Assembly (NCBI GenBank): GCA_963697205.1
Contig: CAVONB010000010.1
Span: 372,001 to 436,000, forward strand
From: CAVONB01 sp963697205
GTDB lineage: Bacteria; Pseudomonadota; Alphaproteobacteria; Rhizobiales; Hyphomicrobiaceae
Length of the DNA: 64,000 nucleotides
Reading direction: 5' to 3'
Shown here: one piece after another, positions 1 through 11,700 of the stretch
How positions within the stretch are numbered: the stretch's first letter is position 1
How the letters are laid out: every line of letters starts with the position of its first letter
The notes under the pieces: model-generated
The model's input: the letters and a program-made list of their open reading frames with translations, nothing else
The model's database searches: none
Told to the model about the DNA's origin: nothing
Program-made: the position numbers and the translations under genes

Positions 1-348
1 GGCGGCAAGGAGCTGGCGCGCCTGAAGCCGGGCGCCGTCCTCGTCAACACTGCGCGCGGCGGTATCGTCGACCTCGACGGCGTCTACGATGCGCTGAAGA
101 GCGGCCATCTCGCCGCCGCCGGCCTCGATGTCGCCCCCGTCGAGCCGCCCGTCGATCCCGTCCACAAGCTGATGGCCGCCTACCGCGCGCGCGAGCCGTG
201 GCTCACCGGACGCCTCGTCTTCACGCCGCACGCCGCGTTCTATTCGCCCCAAGCCGAGCACGACACCCGCGTCAAGGGGGCCGAAACGATGCGTGCCGCC
301 CTGCTGTCCAACAAGCCGCAGAACGTCATCACGCCCGACATGGATTGA
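1..348 (+). CDS. D-2-hydroxyacid / formate dehydrogenase, C-terminal part
   Basis: The open frame enters from the left edge and ends in TGA at 346-348, leaving 115 residues. They match the end of an NAD-dependent D-2-hydroxyacid dehydrogenase: the motif LVNTARGGIVD of the Rossmann domain, then GLDVAPVEPP, and near the end TPHAAFYS, which carries the catalytic-site histidine. The extended acidic/proline stretch and the TPHAAFYS variant recall NAD-dependent formate dehydrogenases as well as glyoxylate/phosphoglycerate reductases, so the substrate cannot be fixed from this fragment. The 5' part, including the nucleotide-binding GxGxxG, lies outside the window. Confidence 0.8.
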   Translation, partial: GGKELARLKPGAVLVNTARGGIVDLDGVYDALKSGHLAAAGLDVAPVEPPVDPVHKLMAAYRAREPWLTGRLVFTPHAAFYSPQAEHDTRVKGAETMRAALLSNKPQNVITPDMD

Positions 349-473
349 GCACGTTGGCTCGGCCTGAGTGTCGGACAATCGGGGCAGCCCAGTTGCCCCT
401 TGGGGGCGGAGCACGCGAGGCAGCCGTCCCGCGCGCCCCTTGCAATCCCGTCACTGGCGCGTCACATTGACGT

Positions 474-568
474 CAGTTCCGAGGGGGGCCGGCGGGTGCC
501 GGCTGAGACCGCCCAAATCCGGGCAGCCACCCTTAGAACCTGATCCGGGTCATGCCGGCGAAGGGACG
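474..568 (+). promoter_or_regulatory. TPP riboswitch (THI element) upstream of thiC
   Basis: The segment contains the conserved THI-box parts in order: a G-rich 5' arm, CTGAGA at 503-508, ACCCTT about 530-535, GAACCTGATC about 536-545, and a closing GCCGGCGAAGGGA. These are the thiamine pyrophosphate-binding J2/4 and J4/5 regions known from the family. It sits about 215 bases before the thiC start, the usual place for it, so thiC should be turned down when TPP is abundant. I did not identify the downstream expression platform with confidence. Confidence 0.93.
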
Positions 569-782
569 GACACATCGCGACCGGTCGACGGTCCAGCCCC
601 CGCCAGCAACTCCGGTTCAGTTCTGCGCCATGACGCCTGCATGGGCACGATCATGGGCCGCAAGCGCGGCCTGGCGCGTGCGCCGCCCCCGCGGAGGGCC
701 CGTGCGCGCCGAGAACCTGGACGTCCCCTCGCGCTGCCGCGACAGCGCACGGATTAGCCCGTGAGCGAACCAGAGAGCAACG

Positions 783-2772
<1,990 letters not shown>

Positions 2773-3047
2773 CACGCTCTCGCGCTATCAATCAGCAGCG
2801 ATGGCCGGGCCGGCAACGGCTCGGCCATTCTCGTCTCCAGCCATGGCCGCTTTCAAGGCCTTGCGGAACTCGCCGTCGCCTTGAGGGACGCGATGGGCCA
2901 ATGCACTAAGTCGCTGCGCGACAACCCGCTGTGCGGGGGCGCAAGCGGCGAGCGCGGTAACCAGTTGAGAGGGTGACGATATCGGGGCGGGGAGCCCCGT
3001 CCTGAGGATGGAGGTGTTCAGCAACCCTCACTCAGGAGAGGCTCCCC

Positions 3048-3977
3048 ATGAGCACCGACACTACTACCGGCACGCCGCTGCGTCAGCGCATGATTGAAGA
3101 CATGGCTGCCCGCCAGCTCAACCGGCACACGCAGCGCAGCCATATCTCCAGCTGCAAGCGGTTCGCCACCTGGCTGAAGCGCTCGCCGGACACCGCGACG
3201 GCCGACGAGGTGCGGCTGTTCCAGCTGCATCTGATCGAGGTCGGAGCGTCGATCTGCAATCGCAACCGGATCATGACCGGGGTGCGGTTCCTGTTCCGGG
3301 TGACGTTGCGCCGGCATGATCTGGCGGCCGAGGTCTGGCACCTGAAGGAGCCGCTCAAGCTGCCGCCGGTGCTTTCGCCCGAAGAAGTCAAGCGCGTGCT
3401 GACGATGGCGACCAACCTGAAGGCGCGCGTGATGCTGACGCTCTGCTACGGCTGTGGGCTGAGAGCCGGCGAGGTGGTCCGCCTCACCGCCGGCGACATC
3501 GACAGCGAGCAGATGATCATTCGCATCGTGCAATCCAAGGGGCGCAAGGACCGCCACGTCATGCTGCCCGAGGAGTTGCTCGACCTGCTCAGGCAGTGGT
3601 GGAAGGAGCGCCCCAGGGATCACGACTCTGCCGTCGCGCCTCGAGGCCGCTGGCTGTTCCCCGGCCGCGGCGCGCATCGGCCGCTGACGACGCGTCAGTT
3701 CAACCGGCTGCTCAAGGACGCAGCCAAAGCGGCCGGCCTGAGAAAGCCGATCACACTGCACACGCTGCGCCACAGCTTCGCGACGCGCATGCTGGAACGC
3801 GGCACCGACTTCCGCGTGATTCAAGCGATTCTCGGCCATGACAAGCCCGAGACGACGGCGCGCTACACGAGGGTAGCGACGGGCCTGATCGCCAAGATCG
3901 AAAGCCCGCTCAGCGAGCTGTCGCTGCCGCCCGCGAGCCGGATCAAGCGCAAGCGCGTCAGGAAGATCGCGCCATAG
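3048..3977 (+). CDS. Tyrosine recombinase/integrase paired with an IS91-type transposase
   Basis: A 309-residue site-specific tyrosine recombinase. An N-terminal SAM-like core-binding domain (about 15-95) is followed by the catalytic domain with Arg in CGLRAGEVVRL, HTLRHSFATRM (HxxR) and ILGHDKPETTARYTRV (second His and the nucleophilic Tyr). A good Shine-Dalgarno sequence (AGGAGAGG) precedes ATG 3048. Only six bases separate its stop from the GTG of the HUH transposase, so the two are surely one transcript. Such recombinases accompany a subgroup of IS91-like elements; their exact task there is not settled. Confidence 0.88.
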   Translation: MSTDTTTGTPLRQRMIEDMAARQLNRHTQRSHISSCKRFATWLKRSPDTATADEVRLFQLHLIEVGASICNRNRIMTGVRFLFRVTLRRHDLAAEVWHLKEPLKLPPVLSPEEVKRVLTMATNLKARVMLTLCYGCGLRAGEVVRLTAGDIDSEQMIIRIVQSKGRKDRHVMLPEELLDLLRQWWKERPRDHDSAVAPRGRWLFPGRGAHRPLTTRQFNRLLKDAAKAAGLRKPITLHTLRHSFATRMLERGTDFRVIQAILGHDKPETTARYTRVATGLIAKIESPLSELSLPPASRIKRKRVRKIAP

Positions 3978-3983
3978 CCGGCA

Positions 3984-5213
3984 GTGATCGTGACACGGCC
4001 GGCTCTGGAGGTCGCGGACATCTTCCGCGACCACGGTCCTGCGTGGCGTCTTGCCAACGAGGGTCACGTCAGTCTCGACCAGATGAAGGTGATGACAGCA
4101 ATCGAGCGCTGCAGAACAGCTGCGCTCGGCGGCCATGTTGCGCGTTGCGAGAACGGCGCGTGCGAGCACGCTGTCATCGGCTTCAACAGTTGTCGCAACA
4201 GGCATTGTCCGAAGTGTCAGGGGACCGCAGCACGGAAGTGGTTGGTGGAGCGCGAGGCCGAACTGCTGCCGGTCGGCTACTTCCATGTCGTCTACACGTT
4301 GCCGGCGCAGTTGCGCGACATCGCCTACCAGAACAAGCGCGTCGTCTACGACCTGCTGATGAAGTCGTCGGCTGAGACCACGTTGACGATCGCGGCCGAC
4401 CCCAAGCGTCTCGGCGCGAAGATCGGCGTCACGGCGGTGCTGCACACGTGGGGCTCGGCGATGACGCATCACCCACATGTGCACATGATCGTGCCAGGCG
4501 GCGGGTTGTCAGAGGACGGCTCACGATGGGTCTCAGCCAAGCCGCGCTTCCTCGCGCGCGTCGAGGTGCTGTCGCGGCTGTTTCGGGGCCGCATGTTGGC
4601 GATGCTGGTGGAGGCACACAGCCAGAGCCGACTGCGGTTCTCGGGCCATCTCGCCGCGCTCGCCGACATCAAGACCTTCAAGCGCATCCTGGCGCCGCTG
4701 CGCAGGATCGAATGGGTCGTCTACTGCAAGCCGCCGTTCGGCGGGCCGAGCCAAGTGCTGCGCTACCTGTCGCGCTACACGCATCGCGTGACGATCTCGA
4801 ACCGGAGGCTGGTCGCGGCCGATGACGGCGGCATCGCGTTCCGCTGGAAGGACTATCGGCAGGACTGGTCGGTGCGCTGGAAGACGATGACGCTCGCTCC
4901 CGCCGAGTTCATCCGCCGGTTCCTGATCCACGTACTGCCGAAGGGCTTCCAACGCATCCGTCACTATGGCCTTCTCGCCAATACCAACCGCACCGCGAGC
5001 ATCGCGCGCGCCCGCGAGCTGCTCGGTGTCGAGCCGCCCGTCGCCGAGCCCGAGGAGGACAAGGCCGTCGCGCCCGACGAGCCACGCGTACTGCCCTGCC
5101 CGTGTCCGCGCTGCGGCGGCCGCATGCTCGTGATCGAGGTGTTCGCACGCGGATGCCAGCCGAGATACCAGTCGACACCGGTGCCGGCGCCGATCAGGAT
5201 CGACACGTCATGA
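3984..5213 (+). CDS. IS91-family Y2 HUH transposase
   Basis: A 409-residue rolling-circle transposase. The N-terminal zinc-binding part has cysteines in RCENGACEH and CRNRHCPKC (about residues 50-75). The HUH motif is in HHPHVHMIVPGGG (about 162-174), and the catalytic tyrosine pair is in YLSRYTHR (about 261-268, two Tyr four apart). These are hallmarks of IS91/ISCR transposases, which nick single-stranded DNA and transpose by rolling circle without making target duplications. A C-terminal cysteine cluster (CPCPRCGGRM) could form a second zinc knuckle. The start is a GTG. All catalytic residues I can see are intact. Confidence 0.9.
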   Translation: MIVTRPALEVADIFRDHGPAWRLANEGHVSLDQMKVMTAIERCRTAALGGHVARCENGACEHAVIGFNSCRNRHCPKCQGTAARKWLVEREAELLPVGYFHVVYTLPAQLRDIAYQNKRVVYDLLMKSSAETTLTIAADPKRLGAKIGVTAVLHTWGSAMTHHPHVHMIVPGGGLSEDGSRWVSAKPRFLARVEVLSRLFRGRMLAMLVEAHSQSRLRFSGHLAALADIKTFKRILAPLRRIEWVVYCKPPFGGPSQVLRYLSRYTHRVTISNRRLVAADDGGIAFRWKDYRQDWSVRWKTMTLAPAEFIRRFLIHVLPKGFQRIRHYGLLANTNRTASIARARELLGVEPPVAEPEEDKAVAPDEPRVLPCPCPRCGGRMLVIEVFARGCQPRYQSTPVPAPIRIDTS

Positions 5214-5653
5214 GGCGCACGCGCGGCCAGCCTGACAGAAAAGCTGTTCCGACGAGCCGGCCCTGCGCCGGCAACGATGGGGCTTGGCCAGATCGCCTCG
5301 TTGGGCTCCACGACGGGCTCGACATGATGCCGCCAGACCGCTCGACGCGCCATTCAGCTGGGACTGCCAACCCACAAACACGTGCTTGCGTGACCAGCTG
5401 CGGTGGATCCGTGCCCGCCAACGACACGACTGCGGCGGCTCAATCCCCATAGCGCCCGCTGCACCCGAGTGCCCCACATCCCGCGACTTCGTGCCTTGGC
5501 GCTTCTCCGACGCCGGCCGTCGCGTGCGTGGCCAGCATCGTCATGCCGGCGTCCGAGAAACCTGCACATTCACGTCGTCCCTTGCACGTCCGCTTACGGC
5601 TCTACGCTCCCCTTGCAACGCCACGATCCCTCGCCTTGCGCGCGGCCCCCAAC

Positions 5654-5669
5654 CCCCGTGAAGACGGGG
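5654..5669. repeat. Short palindromic intergenic hairpin
   Basis: CCCCGTGAAGACGGGG forms a six-base-pair stem with a GAAG loop, followed by GAGAGGGG. Hairpins of this form recur between genes of many alphaproteobacteria as dispersed repeats. It lies in the otherwise empty 5214-5854 interval. It could also work as a weak structured 3' end, but no T-run follows. Confidence 0.45.
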
Positions 5670-5854
5670 AGAGGGGAGGCGCGCCGGCCCTCCACCCTCC
5701 CGCGTTGACACCGCGCCGACAGAGAGAACATCATCCAGCTAATCGCGCCGCGATAGTGAGAACAACGGCGCGTGCCCGGGAGGGCAGCAACGACGCGCGG
5801 CACCTTCGACGAAGGCTTGCCGACGCATAGGCCAGGGACAGGGAGCAACCGACC

Positions 5855-6241
5855 ATGCCATTCTACAATGCCGCCACCATGAAGCCCGAGACCAGCGAGA
5901 AGGGTCCGGCCGTCGCCAGGACCATTCCCGGTGAGCTGATGAAGGCGGGTGTCATGACGTATGAGCTGGGCGAAGGCCCCAACCCGCACGTCCACCCCAA
6001 CGAGGAGCAGTTCGTCTACGTGCTCTCCGGCAAGCTCAACATGATCCTCGGTGACGAGATTCGCGAGATGGGTCCCGGCGATATCGCCCACATCCCCCGC
6101 AACGTTCGCCACGGCGTGCGCTGCACCGAAGGCCCCGCCACCTTCTTCACGGTGAAGAGCCCCGCGGGCGACGGCGATCTCTATCAGGACTACAACGAAG
6201 CCTCCGACGCCAAGGAAGCCTGGAAAAAGCTGTCGGGCTGA
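5855..6241 (+). CDS. Small single-domain cupin protein
   Basis: A 128-residue cupin. Motif 1 is HVHPNEEQFVYVLSG (about residues 48-62) with two His and a Glu as metal ligands; motif 2 is GDIAHIPRNVRHGV with the last His ligand. Such proteins bind one divalent metal and serve as isomerases, dioxygenases or sensors; nothing here fixes a substrate. AGGGAGC lies upstream of ATG 5855. It stands alone between the IS91 region and a convergent gene. Confidence 0.85.
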   Translation: MPFYNAATMKPETSEKGPAVARTIPGELMKAGVMTYELGEGPNPHVHPNEEQFVYVLSGKLNMILGDEIREMGPGDIAHIPRNVRHGVRCTEGPATFFTVKSPAGDGDLYQDYNEASDAKEAWKKLSG

Positions 6242-6296
6242 CAGAGGAGGGGCGCGCCCCGGTTGCAGCCATTGAGCGTTCTTCAACGGCGGCCGA

Positions 6297-6839
6297 TCAC
6301 ACCGGCCCCGTCCCGCAGCGTGGCAGCGGTCGTCCGCCGTCGGCGAAGGCGAACATCACGACGATCTCGTCGAGGCGTGGCGCGTCCGGCACGAACAGCG
6401 TCATCGTGTCGAAGTGGTCGAACGACCACACGTCGTCCTTGTGGCCGAGCGGCACGTCGATCGGCGTACCTGCGGCTGCGACCTTCACGTTCGAGGGCAC
6501 GACCGCCTTGCCGCCGCCGACCGCCGCACGCATCGGCTTGCCGAGCATGGGATGAATGCACGCGCCGCCATGCTCCATCTCGCCCTGCAGCCCGACGATC
6601 GCGGCTTTGCCGTAGGCGACAGGCGGCGCTCCCAGCAGTGCGGCAACCTCGGGCGCGAACCTGTTTCCGACCTCGCGACCTATCTCGAACAGCGCCGCCA
6701 GGTCCGGCGCGAACCGCCCTGCAAACGGGTTCCTGACCACGGCCAGCCCCGCCGCCCGGATGATCGGCCGCTCCAGCATCTGATCGGCTTCCCGATACAC
6801 CGCCTCGCGATGGGAAATGAATTTCCAAATCTCGATCAT
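6297..6839 (-). CDS. Amino-acid-synthesis-family protein (AA_synth)
   Basis: A 180-residue protein resembling the family named amino acid synthesis (PF06684): it starts MIEIWKFISHREAVYREAD and contains GLQGEMEHGGACIHPMLGKPMR and LGHKDDVWSFDHFDTM-like segments typical of these proteins, often found beside amide- or heterocycle-degrading enzymes. Biochemical function is poorly defined. GAGGGA lies six to seven bases before ATG 6839. It is convergent with the cupin gene. Confidence 0.75.
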   Translation of the reverse strand: MIEIWKFISHREAVYREADQMLERPIIRAAGLAVVRNPFAGRFAPDLAALFEIGREVGNRFAPEVAALLGAPPVAYGKAAIVGLQGEMEHGGACIHPMLGKPMRAAVGGGKAVVPSNVKVAAAGTPIDVPLGHKDDVWSFDHFDTMTLFVPDAPRLDEIVVMFAFADGGRPLPRCGTGPV

Positions 6840-7003
6840 CGGCAGTCCCTCTGCTGGCCGGTTCCCACGTGCTAATGTTCCGGATTGGACGCCCGGATCG
6901 GGCGACGATCGTCAGGCGTTTGTGACTCCAGAACACCAGAGGACCGCGCGCATGTCGTTTTGTCCAGTGTGATTAGACGATACCCAGCCAGAGAGAAGAC
7001 GTC

Positions 7004-7363
7004 ATGACGCAAGCCACCCCCACGCTCCACGGCATCCCCAACTGCGACACGGTGAAGAAGGCGCGCGCGTGGCTGGCTGCGAACGGCATCGCCTACACGT
7101 TCCACGACTACAAGAAGTCTTGCACCACCGCTGCCAAGCTGCAGAGCTGGGCGAAGTCTGTCGGCTGGGAGGCGCTCATCAACCGGGCCGGCACGACCTT
7201 CAAGAAGTTGCCCGACGCCGACAAGGCGAACCTCGATCAGGCCAAGGCGATCGCCCTGATGCTCGCTCAGCCCTCCATGATCAAGCGTCCCGTCGTCGAG
7301 TACGCCGGAGGACTTCTCGTCGGTTTCAAGGAGGCGGATTGGGCATCAGCATTTTTGCGCTAA
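7004..7363 (+). CDS. ArsC/YffB-like thioredoxin-fold reductase
   Basis: A 119-residue protein of the ArsC/Spx/YffB family. It begins with a beta strand and GIPNCDTVKKARAWL, where the single Cys sits at the ArsC active-site position, followed by the typical FHDYKK and RAGTTFKKL stretches. YffB-like members are thought to be thiol reductases rather than true arsenate reductases, and no ars genes are nearby. It is a single gene. Confidence 0.88.
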   Translation: MTQATPTLHGIPNCDTVKKARAWLAANGIAYTFHDYKKSCTTAAKLQSWAKSVGWEALINRAGTTFKKLPDADKANLDQAKAIALMLAQPSMIKRPVVEYAGGLLVGFKEADWASAFLR

Positions 7364-7931
7364 AGCGCGCGCCGCGGTCCTGCGCGCGCGAGCGCAGAGG
7401 TGATGAGCGTCCCTGGCTGAAAGCCTTCACGCCGCAGCCATGAAAAGGCGGACGATCCGTTCACTTATCCCCGCCGCCTCCCGCCTCCCCTACACTCCCT
7501 CACATTCCGCCGCGTGACGGGGGGCTGGGCTCGAGCTGGGATCCTTGGGGCGGCCGGAGCGGGTCGTGCGGGCCGCGCGCAAGTCAAAATGGTATGGGCA
7601 CGGACATCAGATCCCGAGGCGGACATCCTGCGGGCGACGCGACAATGTCGTCAAAGACCGGTTCAGAAAGGATGCGCCGGTCAAAGCAGCGTCACCATTC
7701 GTAAAGGGGTGCCCACCCCCGTCTTCCGCAGCGGGGCGGCCGCAGGCGTCACGACGCGTTTAGACCCGTGTGTCTGGTTGACCATCGGTCGAGATGTCGG
7801 TGCGCTGAGGCAAGGGCCGCATCCCAATCCAATCTGCAAATCGAGGCCCAACGCCCCGCTTCCCCGTCATAAACTCGCGTGCTCCGCACAGCGGGTCAAT
7901 CGCATGCGTGCACGCCGCGCCTCCGCTCCCC
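7364..7931. other. Gene-free interval
   Basis: About 570 bases between the reductase gene and the convergent secreted-protein gene. Open frames here are short and rich in Arg/Pro, as expected from GC-rich non-coding DNA, and I see no RNA gene or repeat. Confidence 0.5.
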
Positions 7932-8648
7932 CTAGAACTTTCCCGGCTCGAGCTTCGCGATATCGGGCTTGTCGGGGTTCAAGGCGTACGACACGCGCAG
8001 GCGCACTGATTGCGGCAGCGGCGTCTGGGTGACCGTTCCGCCGCTGTCTTGTCGTGTCAGCGCGACGCCGTCGAGACGGACCTCGACGCTCGCACCCTTC
8101 TCGTCCTTGGCCAGGAAGGCGACGACACTGTGCGGCCCGATCGCCGTGTCGGTCATGGCGACGTTGCCGCGCCAGCGCTGCGCGAGGAAGTAGCGCTTCA
8201 GCCGTTCCGCGCCGCCGATCATGGCGAGCCGGTTGCGCGCCGCGTCGTCGCCCCGCGACAGCCACACCACGTTGACATGCATCAGCGTGCGCGAGCTGTG
8301 GCCCAGCACGTAGTTGAAGGTCGCCGGACCGGGACCGGGTTCGTACTTGGCAACCTGCACGACGAGGCCGGCCGTGCCATTTGCGGGGTTGTCGACGCGC
8401 TTGATGGCCGAGGCCGAAACGCCCAGATCCTTGATGATGGCGCGGCGAAGTTCGTCTTCGGTCATGCCGAAGTGTGCGTTTCGAAACCCTTTCACGACAT
8501 ACGGTGTCATCTCGGCGTCTTTGTGGTGCTGCTGCGCGTCCTTGTCTCCGCTACCGGCAGCAATCCCCGGCTGCGCCAGCATTGCGGCGAGCAGCACGCC
8601 CGCTGCAAGTCTGGCCGAGCTGATCTTGACGTCAAGTCTCTGCGTCAT
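7932..8648 (-). CDS. Secreted protein of unknown function, end of the TPS locus
   Basis: A 238-residue protein with a Sec signal peptide (hydrophobic core about 12-30, cleavage probably near PGIAAGS). The mature part starts with a short acidic/His linker and then NAHFGMTEDELRRAI, a pattern seen in periplasmic proteins with a small alpha/beta domain. GAGG lies seven bases before ATG 8648. It follows the TpsA gene on the same strand after about 54 bases, so it is probably co-transcribed and may assist the exoprotein; this is inference from position only. Confidence 0.65.
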   Translation of the reverse strand: MTQRLDVKISSARLAAGVLLAAMLAQPGIAAGSGDKDAQQHHKDAEMTPYVVKGFRNAHFGMTEDELRRAIIKDLGVSASAIKRVDNPANGTAGLVVQVAKYEPGPGPATFNYVLGHSSRTLMHVNVVWLSRGDDAARNRLAMIGGAERLKRYFLAQRWRGNVAMTDTAIGPHSVVAFLAKDEKGASVEVRLDGVALTRQDSGGTVTQTPLPQSVRLRVSYALNPDKPDIAKLEPGKF

Positions 8649-8702
8649 TGCCTCGTCCTCGCTTCGCGTTCCTGGATGGCTCTCGCGGCCCCGTTCGATC
8701 GT

Positions 8703-11700
8703 TCAGAACCAGTTGGCCGGATTCCAATTGTCGTCATACTTGACTTCCGTCTTGCGCACGATTTTCGGTGGGTTCGGATCGATCAGCGTGACATTGCCGC
8801 CGCCGTACGAGATGATGAAATTCTCAGCCGCCGCAGCCTCGATCAGCCTGTCCGCCATGGACTTCGCTTGCTCGATCTGTGCGCGATAAAGCTCGGGGTC
8901 GCCGCCGTCCCGCAGCATGTTCCGGGCAACATCGAGCTGCAGTTCGCGCGCTCTGTGTAGCGCGAACTTGAAGTATTCGAAACGCCCGAGTTGTGCTTGC
9001 GCGGCGATCGGATCCTCGTAGTCCCAGCGATAGCGAACCTTCTTACCGCGGAAGGCGTCGGAGATCGCCTCGCCGGCCGCTTCCATCCATTGGCCGATCA
9101 CTTTGCCGCCCAGGTCGCCCAGGTCCAGACCCAGGCCAAGGTCGAGATCAACGCCGAAGATGCCGAGGTGAAGTGATAGATTGAAGTTGAGCTGGAGTTC
9201 CCAGTCCTCCATGCCGACGCTGGCGCCACCGCCGGCGCCGACCTTTCCTGTGGAAGCGCCGGCTCCGCCGCTGAGGCTGCCGCCGCCACCCGAAACGCCG
9301 GCCCGGCCACGCGCCGAGACACCAGCAATCGCGCCTGCGCCTGCGCCGAGTGAGACGCCGTTGTCCCAGCTAGCCTCGGCCGATGCCTGCGCACCAACGT
9401 TGGCGACGACGCCACCGGATACGACGCATGTCGCGTTGCCGCAGCCCGACAAGAATTCCGCCTGCGCACCTGCCGACGCGCCCGTCTCGGCGACGGATTG
9501 GAATCCGGTCAAGAGATCGAACCGCGCCGACAGCGAAGCGTAACCCGAGAGGTGACCAGAGGTCGAGATCGAGCACGGCTCACCGCCGCAAGTCGTCTCG
9601 ATGGTCCGCTCGGCGGTGACGTTTCCGGAAACACCGGCGGACAGATCCACAGGCGTCGTCGACCAGGCATCGAACGATGCGCGCGCTTCCGCCAATGCCT
9701 CGCCGGAGTAGTCGCCGGAGCTGAAGCCCGTCCCAGCGCTCACGCCGGCGCCGACGCCGGTCGTCGGGCGGCCATCGCCCGGAACGGTGACCGTCGAGGT
9801 GCCGCCGCCCGTCGATGGATTGGTCGTATCGGGCAGACCCGTCGATGGCTTGCTGCCGCTGTTGAGCAGGGCCTGCCGGAACGTGTCCTCGACGTCGATA
9901 AAGGGGAGGTCGTCGAACAGCCCGGCACCGAAGAACGGCCGGACGATCAGGGCTCCCGGAACGTTGCCGGCGCTCGCGATGACATAGTTGCGCGCATGCG
10001 GTCCATAGAGCCCGGTCGCAACGACAGGGTAGGTGCCCACATCGAAATTGCCCGCGCCCGTCGCAGTCAGCAGAGTTGGTGTCGACCCTGGAGCGGTGGA
10101 GACACCGAGCGTAGCTGCGACGCTGTCACCGGGAAGCACACCGTCCAGCGTGGTCCATTCCGGCGCCAAGCGCGCAACGAAGCTGTCCACCATGCCGAAC
10201 AGGTGCAAAGATTCGAACGTCGGCGCCGCATAGGTCAACGGCTTCGGAGAGATCGCCAGCGTCGGGATCGGCGTCGTCATGTCGGCGACGCGATAATTGC
10301 CGGCGGCTGTGCCCGTCAGCGCCTGGAGCCGAACGCCATAGGTGCCCGCCGGCGCGCGCGCGAGTTCACCGGCATAGTCCATGCCAGTGCCGGTGTGGCT
10401 GCCGCCGCTGACCGCCAGAAGCGCCCCGTTGACGAAGACGTTGTTCTCCTGGATGCCGAACGCCACGCCCAGATCAGGGACATCGCGCGGCAACACGTTC
10501 GACAACGTGACCGTCTGCGTCAACGGCTCGCCATACACGGCGGCAGCGTCGGGGATCTGGTAGCCGACGATGCGCGGATCGACGATCACGTTCGCGCTGG
10601 CATGGCCCGTGTCGGCCAGCACGTAGTTCCCGGCCGCGCACGACAGGCAATTCACCATGCCGATCGGCGTCGCGCCCGCGACCGGCGACCATGTGTAGGT
10701 TCCCGCGCCCACCCGGTCCGTGATCGCAACGGCGTTGCCGTCTGCCTCGTTCAGACTGTCGCCCATCGGCAGCAGAAGCTCGGCGGCATGCGATGGCGTG
10801 ACGAGGTTCGCGAACGTGACGCCGAACTGCAGATACCGCCCGCCCGCCGCGAGCAGATGGCTCGACTGCGCCGCATCGAAGGCCTGGGGCACGTCACCGT
10901 AGGTCGTGCGCACGTCGTCGATGCTCGCCACCGTGATCGGCCGCGGCGTGATCGTCAGCCCGGGCACGGGAGAGGGAGCGAAGCGATAGTTGGAAGCGTT
11001 TGAACCGCTCAGCCGTGCATCCTGGATCGTATAAGTGCCGGCGTTCGGTGGCGTGCCGATCAACGATCCGTCAACGTTCCAGATTCGGTCGACATCACGG
11101 CCCGCGAAAGCCGCGATCCGGGCGGTGATCTCATCGCCATTGACGACGTTGTCCAGTTGCGTAACGAGCGGCGGCGCGTCGCCATAGACGACGGAGAGCG
11201 GCGGGATCGTGACGGGGCGCGGCTCGACCAGGAGCCGCGGTCCCGGCTCCACGAGCGTGAAGTTTGTCTTGTCCTGCAGCGTCCGCAGGAGATCGAACAG
11301 ACCGACCGGCGTGCGCGTGTTGGGCTGTCCGCTGGAGTGAAGAGCCACGGTGTTGGGCATGTAGATGCGCGCACCGTCGGCCACGGCCTGGAACCATGAG
11401 ATATCGACCGGCGGAGGATCGCCATAGGTCGACACGATCGTCGCCGGCGTGCCCGGCTCGAACACCAGCCGCGTCGGCGCGATGACGTATGCGCCGAGCG
11501 TGCTTGCGACGATGGTGTAGTTGTTGCGACGCGATCCTGTCAGGAACGCGTTCATCGGATAGGTCCCGACATCGGCCCTGGAGGCCGGAGCCGACACCAC
11601 GATGCCGACGTCGTCGCCCGGCAGGAAGTCGGTGATGCCCGTATAGGCAGTTGGTTGCGTCGCGGTGACGCCCTGGTGGAATTCGCGCGTAAAGGTCGGG

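Larger units (their letters stand above)
2773..5640 (+). mobile_element. IS91-like element, ends not defined
   Basis: The recombinase/transposase pair lies directly after thiC. IS91 elements lack inverted repeats and leave no target duplication, so the ends cannot be read from sequence alone; the limits given are only outer bounds. A GC-rich inverted repeat (GGGGCGGGGAGCCCC at about 2982-2997) lies upstream of the first gene and may belong to the left terminus. The 5214-5854 stretch holds no gene I can support; part of it probably is the element's right end. Confidence 0.5.

Noticed and set aside
3018..4484. 488-codon minus-strand frame opposite the IS91 genes
   Set aside because: The plus strand carries the intact recombinase and transposase; the minus product has no recognisable domain.
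7364..7931. Small plus-strand frames
   Set aside because: Composition is typical of non-coding GC-rich DNA, and no start site with a ribosome-binding sequence was found.
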